Source: a virus. Taken from it: a stretch of DNA of 64,000 nucleotides. Below the pieces are notes generated by a model, which saw only the letters and a list, made by a program, of their open reading frames with translations, searched no databases and was not told the origin of the DNA. The position numbers and the translations under genes are program-made. Every line of letters begins with the position of its first letter. Within the stretch, counting starts at the first letter, position 1. The stretch lies in IMG/VR virus record IMGVR_UViG_3300037322_000275, positions 1-64,000 of that record; one strand, given 5' to 3'. Positions 29,063-38,785 of the stretch are shown here, in pieces.

Positions 29063-32000
29063 TGAGTTGTATAAATTTTAAACATCCTGAGATTTTAAGA
29101 ATGGCGGAGGAACTTAATGTTTCTCCTGCTGTTTTAGGAGCTAAAGTAGGTGTGTGGCAAGAAAAAAATAATGTAGAAGATAGATTTCCTACAAGTGAAG
29201 AAGTGTTAGCTTATAATGAAGTAAACATGTCTTTAAAAGCTGTAGATATATTGTTATCCGATAAAGCTAAACAAGTATTTGATAAAGGCAAAAAATCCAA
29301 TTGGGATTTAAATAAAACATTAACAGAACTTCAAATACCTAAAGATCAAAAACAATTAATATTAGATAGCGGTAAAACGACAATTGATAATATTGTTACA
29401 GATTTATTAGCTAATTATAGCTATACAGTAGAAATAAATACTGCTAAATACTATAATAGGAATAATGAAAATAATTCATCTTTTTCTGTTGAAGAAGATA
29501 TTGGAATGGAAGGTCAATCTTTTGGATGGACAATTGTAAGCAATGGAGAACTTGGCAACGTAAGCGGTTTAACAGATAATTCATTTAAAACCAAAGAAGA
29601 AGCAGAAGCGTATTTAAAATCAACAAAGAAAGAATCGTTGTTAAACACTAAACATTATTCTAATCTTACAGTTCCAGGTGGTACTAACTATACAGAAAAT
29701 GAAATAGCTACACCTGCAATTACTCCTAGTATTAAAGGTCATGCTCGATTTGCTACAGATAATGGTATAGGTTGGTTTAGAAGTGATGATAAAGCACGTA
29801 TTGAAGAAGTAAGAATAGGAAAAGCTTTTGATAAAGGTTATTTAACTGAAGAAGAAAAAGAAGAATACTTTGCGGAAGGTAACAGTCAAAGAGATTTAAA
29901 TGAAATGTTAAAAACACATAAAGGGATTGAAACTTCTAAAGCACAAACAGGTATCACTAAAACAAGACGTATTCTTGAAGTACAATCTGATTTATTTCAA
30001 AAAGGTAGGGATAAAAAAAGTATAGTTAAACCTAAATATAATAATATAGGTGTTAGAGAAGATGAGATTAATCATAATAATAAGACTTATATATTATTAC
30101 CTCAGGGTTATTTTGAAGATTCTGATGATAATTTAGTTATAAGTTCAAAATTAAATGATACTAATTCGTCGGATATCCAATTAGTTAGAGCTAAGGAAAA
30201 TAATTATCTTACTATTGATGATAACTTGTATGAAATATTAGAAAGTAAATCTTTACAAGTTAAAGATAGAAATAATGCAGAAAATGAAATTAAACCTCAA
30301 AACCAATTCTTACAACTTCTAAACAAGGACAATAATTGGGTTAACTTCTTTATAAAATCTATCATACAAAATAGTGCTAAAAAAGGTTATGAAAAAGTGT
30401 TATTTCCTAGTGGTGATACAGCAGCTAAAATAGAAGGACATGAAACTGTACAAGGGTTTATAGATACTAAAGAAGCTAGAATCAGGATTTTAAAAGAATC
30501 TCCATCTATATATTATAGATTTTTAGATAAAGATGGTTTTACTGAAACTCAGTATTTAAATATTAAATATGCAGAAGAATATAAAAAAAATCATAATAAA
30601 AATTGGAAAGTAATTGATTTAACTAAAGAAAATAATATAAAAATAGCTCAATTAGAAAAAGAAATAGAAGATGCTAAAGCAGGTAAACTTAAAATATCCA
30701 GTGTAGCTAAATTTTATGAAGAAACTGTATTTAATGTATTAAAAAAACAAGGGTATAATCCTGTAAGAATTACTGATGAATATGGTAACAGTTGGTATAA
30801 AGTAAATATTGAAAGCAAAAGAGACAACTCTATGATATTTATGAATAGAGCTAAACTCAAGACTCTTGAAGGTTCTAAAGAAAATAAATTAGATTGGACA
30901 GACAGTACAGAACAATTAACAACAGTTAAAGAAGAATTTGTAGATTATAGCAAAGAAAATGCATATGTATTGTTTGCTAATAAACAGGGTAAAATTACAG
31001 CTGACGAAGTTTTGGATAATATCTTAAATAATTTTTCAGATTTTTCTGAAATTGGTTTAGAATTTATTCAGAAAGCTAAAAATTTAATTAGTAAATCTGG
31101 AGTTAAAATTCAGTTTGTTAACGAAAGTGTGTTTAGTGATAAAGACGTAATTATGGACTTTGATGCAAGTAGTAACACAATACGTATCTCTAGAACTAGA
31201 TTGTCTGAATTTGATACACAAACAGTTGTCAGTACTTTTTTACATGAACTTGCACATAGTCAAACAGCTGAAGCATTGTTAAATCCTGTAACTTTTGAAC
31301 AACAAGAATTTAAGTTACTTATTGATAAAATGTTTTTAAAATACAAAACTCAATCTAACAACAGTGGAAGTTATGGTTTTAAAAATACAATGGAATTTGT
31401 TGCTGAACTATACTCTAATCCTGAATTTAGAAAAGAAGTTGAAGCTTTAGATAAAAGTTTTTGGAATAAATTTATTGATGCTGTACGCAGATTATTTGGT
31501 TTTAAAAAGAATAATGAATATACAAAACTAATAAACGAAATTACTGAAAAAGTAGAATCCGATCAATCTGAATTTAAAGGTATTAGAAATCAAGTTATTT
31601 TTGAAAAAAGAACTACCTCTAGAAACAAAGCTCAAACTATTGAAGACAAATTACAAAAGACTTTAAATAAAGCTAAAGACAATTTAGACAATCTTTTAAA
31701 TCAAAGTAAAGCCTACAAACGTAAGAATGAAGAAAAAGGAAAAGCTTTTGAAAAACACATACAGGAATTGATTGATGAAATTGAAAAAGTTAGTTTAATT
31801 GATCAATGGAAAGGTGTTTCTATATATGTAAAATCAATGCTTAATACAATTAATCAATTAAACGATAGATTAGACAAAGAAGATTTTACTAAAGAAAATG
31901 GTTTAGAATTGATAGATTCATTTAGAACATACATGTCTACATACGATTTAGTAGAAGATGTTAAAGATTTAGTTACTAGTTTAACTAATGAAAAAATTGA

Positions 32001-34713
32001 CGAAGTAGGTTTAGAAGAAATCAGTCAGTTAAAAGCAATTTTGAAAGACACTGTTGGTGGACATGCTATTTTAGAAAGTCGTTTTAATTCTAAACTTTCT
32101 GTAATATTAAAAACTACAATAAATAACATCAGATATTTACCTGAAATTGAAGACGATTGGAGAAAAAAGTTAGCTGTTGAATACGCTAAACAAGGTATTA
32201 CAGGTATCAGTAAGACAGAATGGGTTGCTCAACAAATGAATAATGCATACAAAGACGAAATACAAGAAGATCTAGATAACTATGTAGATAACTTGTTAAC
32301 AGGTGTTGGTACAGACATTTCTGCTGCCTCTGCTTTAATTTTAGATGGTATTAATAATAATTCCAGACTTGTTAGTATTGTAATGAATTTTATCACTCAA
32401 GCCAGAAATAAAATTATTGAACAAACTACTGAAGGAGATATTAAAGAAAACAAACTGTTTACTGCATTAACTAATGAAAAAGGAAAAAATGCTTCTACTA
32501 AAAAACTTTATGGAAACATTTATGACCAGGATTCTGCAGGTAACACAACTCTTAAAGGTGAATATTCAATCAAGTTTAAAGAAAAGTTTGATCTCTTAAG
32601 AAATAAAGTAAGTAGTACTTTAGAAGAACGTGGTAGATCGTCTAAAGAATTTAAAGCCGTATTAGTTGAATATCGTAAATGGTTAAAAGAAAATACAGTT
32701 TACAAAAATAAAAAAAGAACACCTGTTGCTAAATGGAAAAATGACCTGTCTAAATTAACTAAAGTTGAAAAAGAAATTTTGGATTACTTTATTGAAACAA
32801 CTAAATTAGTTGATGAACAAACCTATGGCATACAGTCTTTAATTGTAGATGTTAAAGGTGCAACATTTTATACATTACCCGCAGTAACTAAAAGTGATTT
32901 AGAAAGAGTTGTAGACGGTAACGCAAAAGGTTTAATTAAAGATAAGTTAAAAGACATTGGTTCAATTAGACCTGACGATATTGGTTACGATAAAAAGAAT
33001 TTAAACAGTAAAGGTGAAATTGTTAGATATCAAAGAGTTCATTACAGAGGTAAATTATCTTCAGATCAACAGTCTTTAGATTTATTTACAGTTAATCGTT
33101 TAAACCGAGTTAATGGTCTAAATTACAAAGAAAAAAATGCAATTGTATTACAAGTTGAAGCAATTAAGTTAATTGCTAAAAACAAAGAATACTTTCTTAA
33201 AAATCCAGGTGGTAAAAACATACACAATATGTATTCTACTAGAGAAAAGGAAGGAACTCAACGAGGTAATAAATCTAACGAGTTTAAAATGATCGACAAT
33301 ATGATTGAAAAAAATATATACGACATTTTACACATTACTTATGGTAATGTAGGACCTATAGATTTAAATAAGGCAATTAGTATCACTAACGGTTGGGTTG
33401 CATCAGTAGGTCTGTCTTTAAATGCTTTTTCTGCAGGGGCTAACATTTTAAATGGACAAGCTCAGATATTTTTAGAAAGAATTGCAGGTAACCATTTAAC
33501 TAAAGGTTCTGTTACTAAAGCACATAAAATGTATACTTCTGATTTAGGTGGTATAATGAAGGATTTTGGTAATCCAATTAAAACTTCGTTTGTTAATCAA
33601 GTAAATCAAATGTTTGATACTTTTGGTGGGTTTAGTGTAAAGCAACAAGAATTTATCAAAAACACAATTGCTAAAACTGTAATTAATTCAGAAACACTGC
33701 AATTTATGCATGAAGGTGGTGAACACTATCTTCAATCAATAATGGTTATGGCAACACTAGAATCAATTAAGGTAATGGATTCTAACAATAACTACATTGG
33801 CAAAGACGGTAATGTGACAACTAAAGATAAAGCTGCTTCTGTTTTAGATATGTTATCTAAAGATAGTACAGGTTTATTGAAATTAAGTGATAAAGTTGTT
33901 TATTCAGACAGAAATTTAAATTCTAAAATAAATGAAGGTGGTAAAGAGCAATTATTACTCTTTGTAAAAAAGAAACTCTTTGATACGATGGGTAATTATG
34001 ATTCTAATTTACAACCCGAACTTTACAGACACTGGTATGGTAAGTTAGTAATGTTGTTTAGACGTTATTTAATACCACAGTTGGTAACTAGATTTAGAGG
34101 TGTTTCTACAGCTTTTGTTTCTGAAGAAAATTTAGAAGATGGAGATATTCATTTTAATGACGCATTAAGAACAACTGAAGAAGGTTCATACGTTAGTGCT
34201 TTAAGATTTTTAAGACATGGTATATATCCTGCATTAAGAAAGTTAAAATTTGACTTACTCAGTACTAATTGGAATGAACTAGATGATGACAAAAAAGCAG
34301 GAATAAAGAAAACAGTTGTTGAACTAGCATTGACTTCTGCACTTTTACCATTAATAGGTTTATTAGCTGCAGGTGCAGCAGGTGATGACGACGACAAAGA
34401 ATGGTTATTTACAATTGCATTTTTAGCAAGAAGATTAGAATCTGAATTATCACAATTTAGAGATCCTAGAGAAGCAACAAAAATTACTAAATCACCAATT
34501 CCTTCGTTGAGAGTAATAGAACAAACTTTAGATATACTGGATTATTTATTACCTTGGAATATTACGGAAGTAAATGATACTTATCAATCTGGTAAAAATA
34601 AAGGTGAACTCAAAATCAAAGTTAAAGCTATCAAATTAATACCTATAATAAGTAAACTAGAAATAACTTCTGAAGAACTTTATAAAGGTCTTGAATCAAA
34701 GTACGGAAAATAA
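29062..34713 (+). CDS. Giant virion protein with HExxH zinc-protease domain, crAss-like RNA polymerase partner
   Basis: 1883 residues. In order: a small N-terminal helical domain; a conserved phage-polyprotein segment around 225-470 (KGHARFATDNGIGWFR, RRILEVQSDLFQKGRD, KKGYEKVLFPSGDTAAK); a zincin motif HELAHSQ (H728, E729, H732) with a downstream MEFVAELYSN glutamate candidate; long helical/coiled-coil segments; and a hydrophobic, Ala-rich patch near 1755-1775 followed by GDDDDKEW. In crAss-like phages a zincin is encoded beside or fused to the virion RNA polymerase, where it may process virion proteins or act in the host envelope. Last gene of the plus-strand arm, ending before a bidirectional terminator. 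Confidence 0.65.
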   Translation: MSCINFKHPEILRMAEELNVSPAVLGAKVGVWQEKNNVEDRFPTSEEVLAYNEVNMSLKAVDILLSDKAKQVFDKGKKSNWDLNKTLTELQIPKDQKQLILDSGKTTIDNIVTDLLANYSYTVEINTAKYYNRNNENNSSFSVEEDIGMEGQSFGWTIVSNGELGNVSGLTDNSFKTKEEAEAYLKSTKKESLLNTKHYSNLTVPGGTNYTENEIATPAITPSIKGHARFATDNGIGWFRSDDKARIEEVRIGKAFDKGYLTEEEKEEYFAEGNSQRDLNEMLKTHKGIETSKAQTGITKTRRILEVQSDLFQKGRDKKSIVKPKYNNIGVREDEINHNNKTYILLPQGYFEDSDDNLVISSKLNDTNSSDIQLVRAKENNYLTIDDNLYEILESKSLQVKDRNNAENEIKPQNQFLQLLNKDNNWVNFFIKSIIQNSAKKGYEKVLFPSGDTAAKIEGHETVQGFIDTKEARIRILKESPSIYYRFLDKDGFTETQYLNIKYAEEYKKNHNKNWKVIDLTKENNIKIAQLEKEIEDAKAGKLKISSVAKFYEETVFNVLKKQGYNPVRITDEYGNSWYKVNIESKRDNSMIFMNRAKLKTLEGSKENKLDWTDSTEQLTTVKEEFVDYSKENAYVLFANKQGKITADEVLDNILNNFSDFSEIGLEFIQKAKNLISKSGVKIQFVNESVFSDKDVIMDFDASSNTIRISRTRLSEFDTQTVVSTFLHELAHSQTAEALLNPVTFEQQEFKLLIDKMFLKYKTQSNNSGSYGFKNTMEFVAELYSNPEFRKEVEALDKSFWNKFIDAVRRLFGFKKNNEYTKLINEITEKVESDQSEFKGIRNQVIFEKRTTSRNKAQTIEDKLQKTLNKAKDNLDNLLNQSKAYKRKNEEKGKAFEKHIQELIDEIEKVSLIDQWKGVSIYVKSMLNTINQLNDRLDKEDFTKENGLELIDSFRTYMSTYDLVEDVKDLVTSLTNEKIDEVGLEEISQLKAILKDTVGGHAILESRFNSKLSVILKTTINNIRYLPEIEDDWRKKLAVEYAKQGITGISKTEWVAQQMNNAYKDEIQEDLDNYVDNLLTGVGTDISAASALILDGINNNSRLVSIVMNFITQARNKIIEQTTEGDIKENKLFTALTNEKGKNASTKKLYGNIYDQDSAGNTTLKGEYSIKFKEKFDLLRNKVSSTLEERGRSSKEFKAVLVEYRKWLKENTVYKNKKRTPVAKWKNDLSKLTKVEKEILDYFIETTKLVDEQTYGIQSLIVDVKGATFYTLPAVTKSDLERVVDGNAKGLIKDKLKDIGSIRPDDIGYDKKNLNSKGEIVRYQRVHYRGKLSSDQQSLDLFTVNRLNRVNGLNYKEKNAIVLQVEAIKLIAKNKEYFLKNPGGKNIHNMYSTREKEGTQRGNKSNEFKMIDNMIEKNIYDILHITYGNVGPIDLNKAISITNGWVASVGLSLNAFSAGANILNGQAQIFLERIAGNHLTKGSVTKAHKMYTSDLGGIMKDFGNPIKTSFVNQVNQMFDTFGGFSVKQQEFIKNTIAKTVINSETLQFMHEGGEHYLQSIMVMATLESIKVMDSNNNYIGKDGNVTTKDKAASVLDMLSKDSTGLLKLSDKVVYSDRNLNSKINEGGKEQLLLFVKKKLFDTMGNYDSNLQPELYRHWYGKLVMLFRRYLIPQLVTRFRGVSTAFVSEENLEDGDIHFNDALRTTEEGSYVSALRFLRHGIYPALRKLKFDLLSTNWNELDDDKKAGIKKTVVELALTSALLPLIGLLAAGAAGDDDDKEWLFTIAFLARRLESELSQFRDPREATKITKSPIPSLRVIEQTLDILDYLLPWNITEVNDTYQSGKNKGELKIKVKAIKLIPIISKLEITSEELYKGLESKYGK

Positions 34714-34720
34714 AGGGTCT

Positions 34721-34762
34721 AAAAAAAAGCCACAGTAACCAATTAAGGTCGCTGTGGCTTTC
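34721..34762. terminator. Bidirectional terminator at the convergence point of the two arms
   Basis: AAAGCCACAG (34726-34735) pairs with CTGTGGCTTT (34752-34761), a perfect 10-bp stem. Read leftwards it ends in eight T, a strong terminator for the minus-strand thymidylate synthase operon; read rightwards it has only three T, so it is weaker for the giant-protein operon. Confidence 0.85.
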
Positions 34763-34772
34763 TGCATTTAAT

Positions 34773-35858
34773 TTACATAGGTGCTAGCATCTCAGCTTTA
34801 ATTGCTGGATATGATTCATAATCTTTTAATTTAAACATATCTATTCTCAATTCTTTAAAATATTCATCTAGAGTTAAAATTTTCATATTTACAGCATTTG
34901 TTGCTATGTCAAATTCAGGATGAAATTCTAATTTACATTTATTATGTTTATTGACATCTTTATTAAGTTGTTCTTTAATAGCTTCTATATGTGAATCATA
35001 AATATGAACATTAGATAAATCACCAATTAATTCACTAGGAACCATATTAGTTAATTTACCAATTACATTAGCTAATAAACCGTATGATGCAATGTTAAAT
35101 GGTAACCCAAGAAATGTATCAACACTACGCTGATGCCATTTTAAATCAAATGTATACTTAATATCGGTATCTGCTTCTTTTCCCCAATTTCCTGAGTTGT
35201 GAATTCCACTTTTAGAAGAGTTATTAATTTGATATCTTTTTATGTAGTTTAAAGGTCTAGGAATAATCTCAAAAGCCCAATGACAAGGCGGTAAAGCCAT
35301 TTCATCTAATTCAGCAGGATTCCAAGCTGTAACTATATGTCTACGAGACATTGGTTTATCTTTAAGATTCTGAATTAAACTAGATATTTGGTCTAACTTA
35401 ATAGGTAACCATGTTATATTGTTATATAGTATTGGTGCTGACCAACTTTTCCATTGAGCACCATATACGCTGCCTAAATTACCAAATTTTATTTTGTCTA
35501 AATGTTTAACATTATTGTTTTTAATATATTCTATAAATTCTTCTATATTATATACAGGATTATCAGAAGTTTTTAAATACCAATTATAAGCATCTTTATC
35601 CCAAATATGAATATTATTATCTACAAGATATTTAATATTAGTATTACCTTTTAAAAACCAAATTAATTCACCTACAATTCCTTTCCAGTACAATTTTTTA
35701 GTAGTAATAGCTGGAAACCCGTCAGTTTGTAAATTATGCCTAAATTCGTAAGAACTTACTTGTTTGCACATTACATTTCTACTTTCGTCTTTATAATCAT
35801 AACCCTCCTCAAGAATTTTCTCAAGGAGTGTATGATATGTGTAGTCTATTCTAGCCAT
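34773..35858 (-). CDS. thyA: Thymidylate synthase
   Basis: 361 residues. It shows the ThyA folate/dUMP motifs: SRRHIVTAWNP (171-181), the active-site PPCHWAFEI with nucleophile C192, RSVDTFLGLPFNIASYG, and the C-terminal HIYDSHIEAIKEQL. It is longer than the ~264-residue bacterial enzyme because of an insertion between ~80 and 170 and a C-terminal extension. The enzyme makes dTMP from dUMP with methylene-tetrahydrofolate. Its ATG overlaps the stop of the upstream MazG-like gene by 8 bases. It works with the ribonucleotide reductase at 39.7 kb to supply dNTPs for an AT-rich genome. Confidence 0.95.
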   Translation of the reverse strand: MARIDYTYHTLLEKILEEGYDYKDESRNVMCKQVSSYEFRHNLQTDGFPAITTKKLYWKGIVGELIWFLKGNTNIKYLVDNNIHIWDKDAYNWYLKTSDNPVYNIEEFIEYIKNNNVKHLDKIKFGNLGSVYGAQWKSWSAPILYNNITWLPIKLDQISSLIQNLKDKPMSRRHIVTAWNPAELDEMALPPCHWAFEIIPRPLNYIKRYQINNSSKSGIHNSGNWGKEADTDIKYTFDLKWHQRSVDTFLGLPFNIASYGLLANVIGKLTNMVPSELIGDLSNVHIYDSHIEAIKEQLNKDVNKHNKCKLEFHPEFDIATNAVNMKILTLDEYFKELRIDMFKLKDYESYPAIKAEMLAPM

Positions 35859-36243
35859 TATCTTTATCTACTTCTAAAAATTTATTGCCTGACCAATATT
35901 CTTGATGTTTTTCTTCTTCACTATAAACTTCAATTTTATCAATAATACTAGCCATTTTTAATATTAAATAAATAACATTATCTCCAAACTTTTCATTTAA
36001 TACTGCTATTGTAGGTAATTTATTTTCAACCAAATCATTAGTTATATCGGCAATAGATATTTCATGTTTTAATAGAAAACCATCTAATACTTTTTCTCTA
36101 ATTAATCCACTACGTTGTGAACCAATATCAAAATTATGAAAAGGATTATTGTTTCTACGGTATTCTTTACCTTTTACAACTAAAGTTTCTCTAATCCCAT
36201 TTAAAAAGATATCAATTACTTCTTCAAATCTGTTTTCTGTCAT
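35851..36243 (-). CDS. MazG-like / nucleotide-modification-associated (DUF1599-like) phage protein
   Basis: 130 residues, all helical. The KGKEYRRNNNPFHNF segment and the downstream LKHEISIADI and YLILKMASIIDKIE pattern match a widespread phage family related to all-alpha NTP pyrophosphatases (L-x-x-KGxEY...DxFxNF). It lies directly upstream of and overlaps thyA, consistent with a role in dNTP pool handling. The acidic metal-binding residues of active MazG enzymes are not fully obvious, so catalytic activity is unproven. Confidence 0.5.
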   Translation of the reverse strand: MTENRFEEVIDIFLNGIRETLVVKGKEYRRNNNPFHNFDIGSQRSGLIREKVLDGFLLKHEISIADITNDLVENKLPTIAVLNEKFGDNVIYLILKMASIIDKIEVYSEEEKHQEYWSGNKFLEVDKDNG

Positions 36244-36389
36244 TTTATTGTTTTTAAAATATCACACTTTCTGTAAGTAGTTATGTCAAATGTAACCCCA
36301 GATTGTGAATTATTACATCTTGTTTTATGAATTAACTTTCCATTTCTGTAAATGTAAGACTCGTTATCTATTATTTTAGACCACATCAT
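36240..36389 (-). CDS. Small hypothetical protein (49 aa)
   Basis: This reading frame starts at ATG ATG (36389/36386), inside the end of the phosphoesterase gene, and stops with TGA at 36242-36240, sharing ATGA with the start of the MazG-like gene. It fills an otherwise empty 132-base gap, and overlaps at both ends are the rule in this operon. The product has a short YIYRNGKLIHKTRCN hairpin-like stretch and two cysteines. Function unknown; the overlaps are the main evidence that it is translated. Confidence 0.5.
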   Translation of the reverse strand: MMWSKIIDNESYIYRNGKLIHKTRCNNSQSGVTFDITTYRKCDILKTIK

Positions 36390-37068
36390 AATCAATAATA
36401 TTACCATTACTAGTTAACTGATTAAGTTTACCGTGTGTAATGACAGAACCATTGCTATATAAGATGTTGTGTTCTGCTAATTTCAAAATTCCTGCATTTA
36501 CAATATCTTCACTACTGTGAATGTGTCCAAATAAACACATTTTTGGTTGAACTCTTATTACATTGTTTTTTAGGGCTCTGTCACCATTTTGATCTAACCT
36601 GTGTGTTTTATCATAAGAAAGATCTAATATTCCTTTAGGTGGTCCGTGAACAACTAATATGTCTGTTTCAACAGGTATTTGTTTCCAGATATTATCCATC
36701 TTAAATCTACTTTTTTGAAAGTGCCAGTCACCATAACTTGGTGTATATGGAGAACCATAAAAGTTGATACCCTCAATCTGAAGAAATTCATCTTGAAGAT
36801 ATATAATGTTTTCTGTTTGACAAATTGTTCTAAAATCTTCTGTATATCTTGAAACATATGTATCATGATTTCCTGCTACTAATATTTTTGTTGGAATTGG
36901 TAAGCCTGAATACCATCTTATAAAAGAAGCGGTTTCAGTTTCATTTCTATACAGATCTTTATAGTTAGTAAAATCACCTGAATGAATGACAATGTCTATG
37001 TTTTCAGGAATAACCAACAGATCGTGATATCCATGTGTATCACTAATGTGCCATATTTTCTTAATCAT
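36376..37068 (-). CDS. Calcineurin-like metallophosphoesterase
   Basis: 230 residues with the complete phosphoesterase motif set in order: ISDTHG (D10, H12), SGDFT, GNHD, VHGPPKG and GHIHS. These bind two metal ions and hydrolyse phosphomono- or diesters. Its length fits small phage and bacterial MPE proteins, some of which act on cyclic nucleotides or nucleic-acid ends. The gene overlaps the upstream MazG-like gene by 4 bases and the downstream 49-residue gene by 14. Substrate cannot be inferred; the nucleotide-metabolism context is suggestive. Confidence 0.88.
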   Translation of the reverse strand: MIKKIWHISDTHGYHDLLVIPENIDIVIHSGDFTNYKDLYRNETETASFIRWYSGLPIPTKILVAGNHDTYVSRYTEDFRTICQTENIIYLQDEFLQIEGINFYGSPYTPSYGDWHFQKSRFKMDNIWKQIPVETDILVVHGPPKGILDLSYDKTHRLDQNGDRALKNNVIRVQPKMCLFGHIHSSEDIVNAGILKLAEHNILYSNGSVITHGKLNQLTSNGNIIDYDVV

Positions 37069-37349
37069 ATTTTTCCAGGATATTCTTTGTTTTTTAAATA
37101 AGTTTTAAATTTATTTATTTTAAAAACAACACGTTCTTTAATTGATTTTTTGTTAAAAAGTTTTTCAAGAATTTTTATTCTTATTTTAACATCTCCAATT
37201 TCATCAATAATTTCTTTAATTTCTACTCTATCAGGTTTGTTGATATATTGTGTTAGAACTAATGATAATTCTTGAAGTTCTTCAGAAGCTTTCAAGAGAT
37301 TATAATTATAATCATTTGATTTAGCTAATTTTTTTATTGTTTTATTCAT
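37065..37349 (-). CDS. MazG-like NTP pyrophosphohydrolase-type protein
   Basis: 94 residues from the ATG at 37349; an upstream in-frame ATG at 37379 lies inside the helicase gene. The KASEELQELSLVLTQ helix followed by EIIDEIGDVKIRIKIL gives the ExxE...ExxD pattern of the MazG/all-alpha NTP-PPase fold, which binds Mg and cleaves NTPs or ppGpp-like nucleotides. The start overlaps the helicase stop by 8 bases (ATGAATAA). Possible roles are house-cleaning of damaged dNTPs or lowering (p)ppGpp; neither is shown by sequence alone. Confidence 0.65.
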   Translation of the reverse strand: MNKTIKKLAKSNDYNYNLLKASEELQELSLVLTQYINKPDRVEIKEIIDEIGDVKIRIKILEKLFNKKSIKERVVFKINKFKTYLKNKEYPGKI

Positions 37350-38577
37350 CACTTTCTGTGTTTTTTGTGTATTTGACAATACAATCTTTTAAGTCAATAC
37401 AATCTATAATGTTATATTCATTAAAGTTTTCAATAGCTTTATTCAACCATTTTTCTTCTTGAGTATTTTTTGTTTTAAATATAAAAACACTACCTACTTT
37501 ATCTCCGTTTAATCTTGCTCGTCCTAGCATTTGAATAAATTTACCCTCTACACTGTAATAAGAATGTAAGATAACGTTGTCTAAATCGCTTAAATTTGCT
37601 CCCTGCTGTAACTTCTTAAAGCTACCAATAACTTTTATTTTGTTCTTGTCAAAGTTGCTTCTAATGAGCTCGTTTGCGTCTTTACTATTTCTAGATGAAA
37701 CAGTATTTTTAGTTATTTTTAACAGTGAATCAATACTATTAGCAAAAACAATAGACTTGCCATTAATTACATTTAATAATAATTTAACAGCTTTATTTTT
37801 AGATTCTAGAGTGTATAAAAGACTTTTTCTTTTGTTTGAAGATACCAATATTTTTAGGTTTTTTATTTTTTCAAACTCAAAAAAATCTTCATTTTCCTTT
37901 GGTTCTGAAAAAAGCAATCTTTTGAATTGATTGTCCCAATATTCGTAAGCTTTTTCTTCTGTCTGTAAAAAAGGTTTAAATTTACTCCCTGCTTTAACTG
38001 TTTTTTCAACTTTTTCAAGTTCGTGATTAACGATGTAAAGATTAAGTTTCCTACTTGTGTTATTTATTTGTCCTTGATTTACCGTGTATACAAAACAAGT
38101 TGGTGCAAAAGCATCTAAAAGATTACCTTTAGTTACTACTTTGTCATCGATTGTATACTCAATATCTCTATTAATTGTTGCAGACAATCCTAAAATAGCA
38201 TCGTATGTATTGTTTAAATAAAATTGAGAATACACAGGAGTTAAGGAATCGTGAATTTCATCTGCAATAACTAAACCAAAGGATTTATCTTTCCATTTAC
38301 AAACAGTTTGATAACATTGAAATTGTAAGTGATAATCTTGTAAAACATTTCTGTCAAACATTTCGTTGTATTTAACAATATCTTTAATTAAGTCTGTTTG
38401 ACGGTCTACTTGTTCTGCTAAAAATAAGTGTGTTTTACCATCATTTTTAGGCATTGTGTATAATGCATGCAAACTACAAAAAGTTTTACCTAATCCTGTA
38501 ATTAAGTTTAGTGTTCCTTTTTTGTCAGATTCTAACCATTTTTCAACAGCTTTTTCTTGAATTTCATCTCTTGTCAT
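37342..38577 (-). CDS. SF2 DNA helicase (DEAD/H-type)
   Basis: 411 residues from ATG 38577 (MTRDEIQEKA); the TTG at 38613 would add 12 residues but is a weak start. Motif I ITGLGKT (26-32), motif II DEIH (106-109), motif III LSAT (131-134) and motif VI QMLGRARLNG near 350 are present. The Q-motif-like N-terminus (IQEKAVEKWL) matches UvsW/RecG-like phage SF2 helicases, which remodel forks and recombination intermediates. Its MazG-like and phosphoesterase neighbours downstream overlap it. Confidence 0.88.
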   Translation of the reverse strand: MTRDEIQEKAVEKWLESDKKGTLNLITGLGKTFCSLHALYTMPKNDGKTHLFLAEQVDRQTDLIKDIVKYNEMFDRNVLQDYHLQFQCYQTVCKWKDKSFGLVIADEIHDSLTPVYSQFYLNNTYDAILGLSATINRDIEYTIDDKVVTKGNLLDAFAPTCFVYTVNQGQINNTSRKLNLYIVNHELEKVEKTVKAGSKFKPFLQTEEKAYEYWDNQFKRLLFSEPKENEDFFEFEKIKNLKILVSSNKRKSLLYTLESKNKAVKLLLNVINGKSIVFANSIDSLLKITKNTVSSRNSKDANELIRSNFDKNKIKVIGSFKKLQQGANLSDLDNVILHSYYSVEGKFIQMLGRARLNGDKVGSVFIFKTKNTQEEKWLNKAIENFNEYNIIDCIDLKDCIVKYTKNTESDE

Positions 38578-38785
38578 ATTTTTAAATAAAAACAATAGCT
38601 CGGGTACTTTCAAGCATCAATACCCGATATAATAAGCTACACTACTGTTTATTAAAAAAGACACCTACAGCTTCACTATACATTTCACCGCAATTACAAA
38701 TCGCAGTATAGTATTTTGGGTCTTTTAAGGTTTCTGAGTGTCTTTAATTTTGTGCTACTGTAAACCTTTTTTCACACTTTGTCTA
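38578..38785 (-). other. Gap without a complete gene; possible decayed small Cys-containing gene and a hairpin
   Basis: 208 bases between two minus-strand genes. Codons 38743-38642 form a coding-looking frame (RHSETLKDPKYYTAICN, then CGEMYSEAVG) with a CNCG motif but no in-frame start codon. The upstream frame (KVYSSTKLKTLRNL) would join it after a one-base shift. This suggests a frameshifted remnant. CGGGTA (38601-38606) pairs with TACCCG (38621-38626) across a 14-base loop just before the helicase start. The interpretation is tentative. Confidence 0.25.

Noticed and set aside
38601-38626. A terminator at the CGGGTA/TACCCG hairpin
   Set aside because: The 6-bp stem has a 14-base loop and no T tract on either strand, so it is at most a weak structure.
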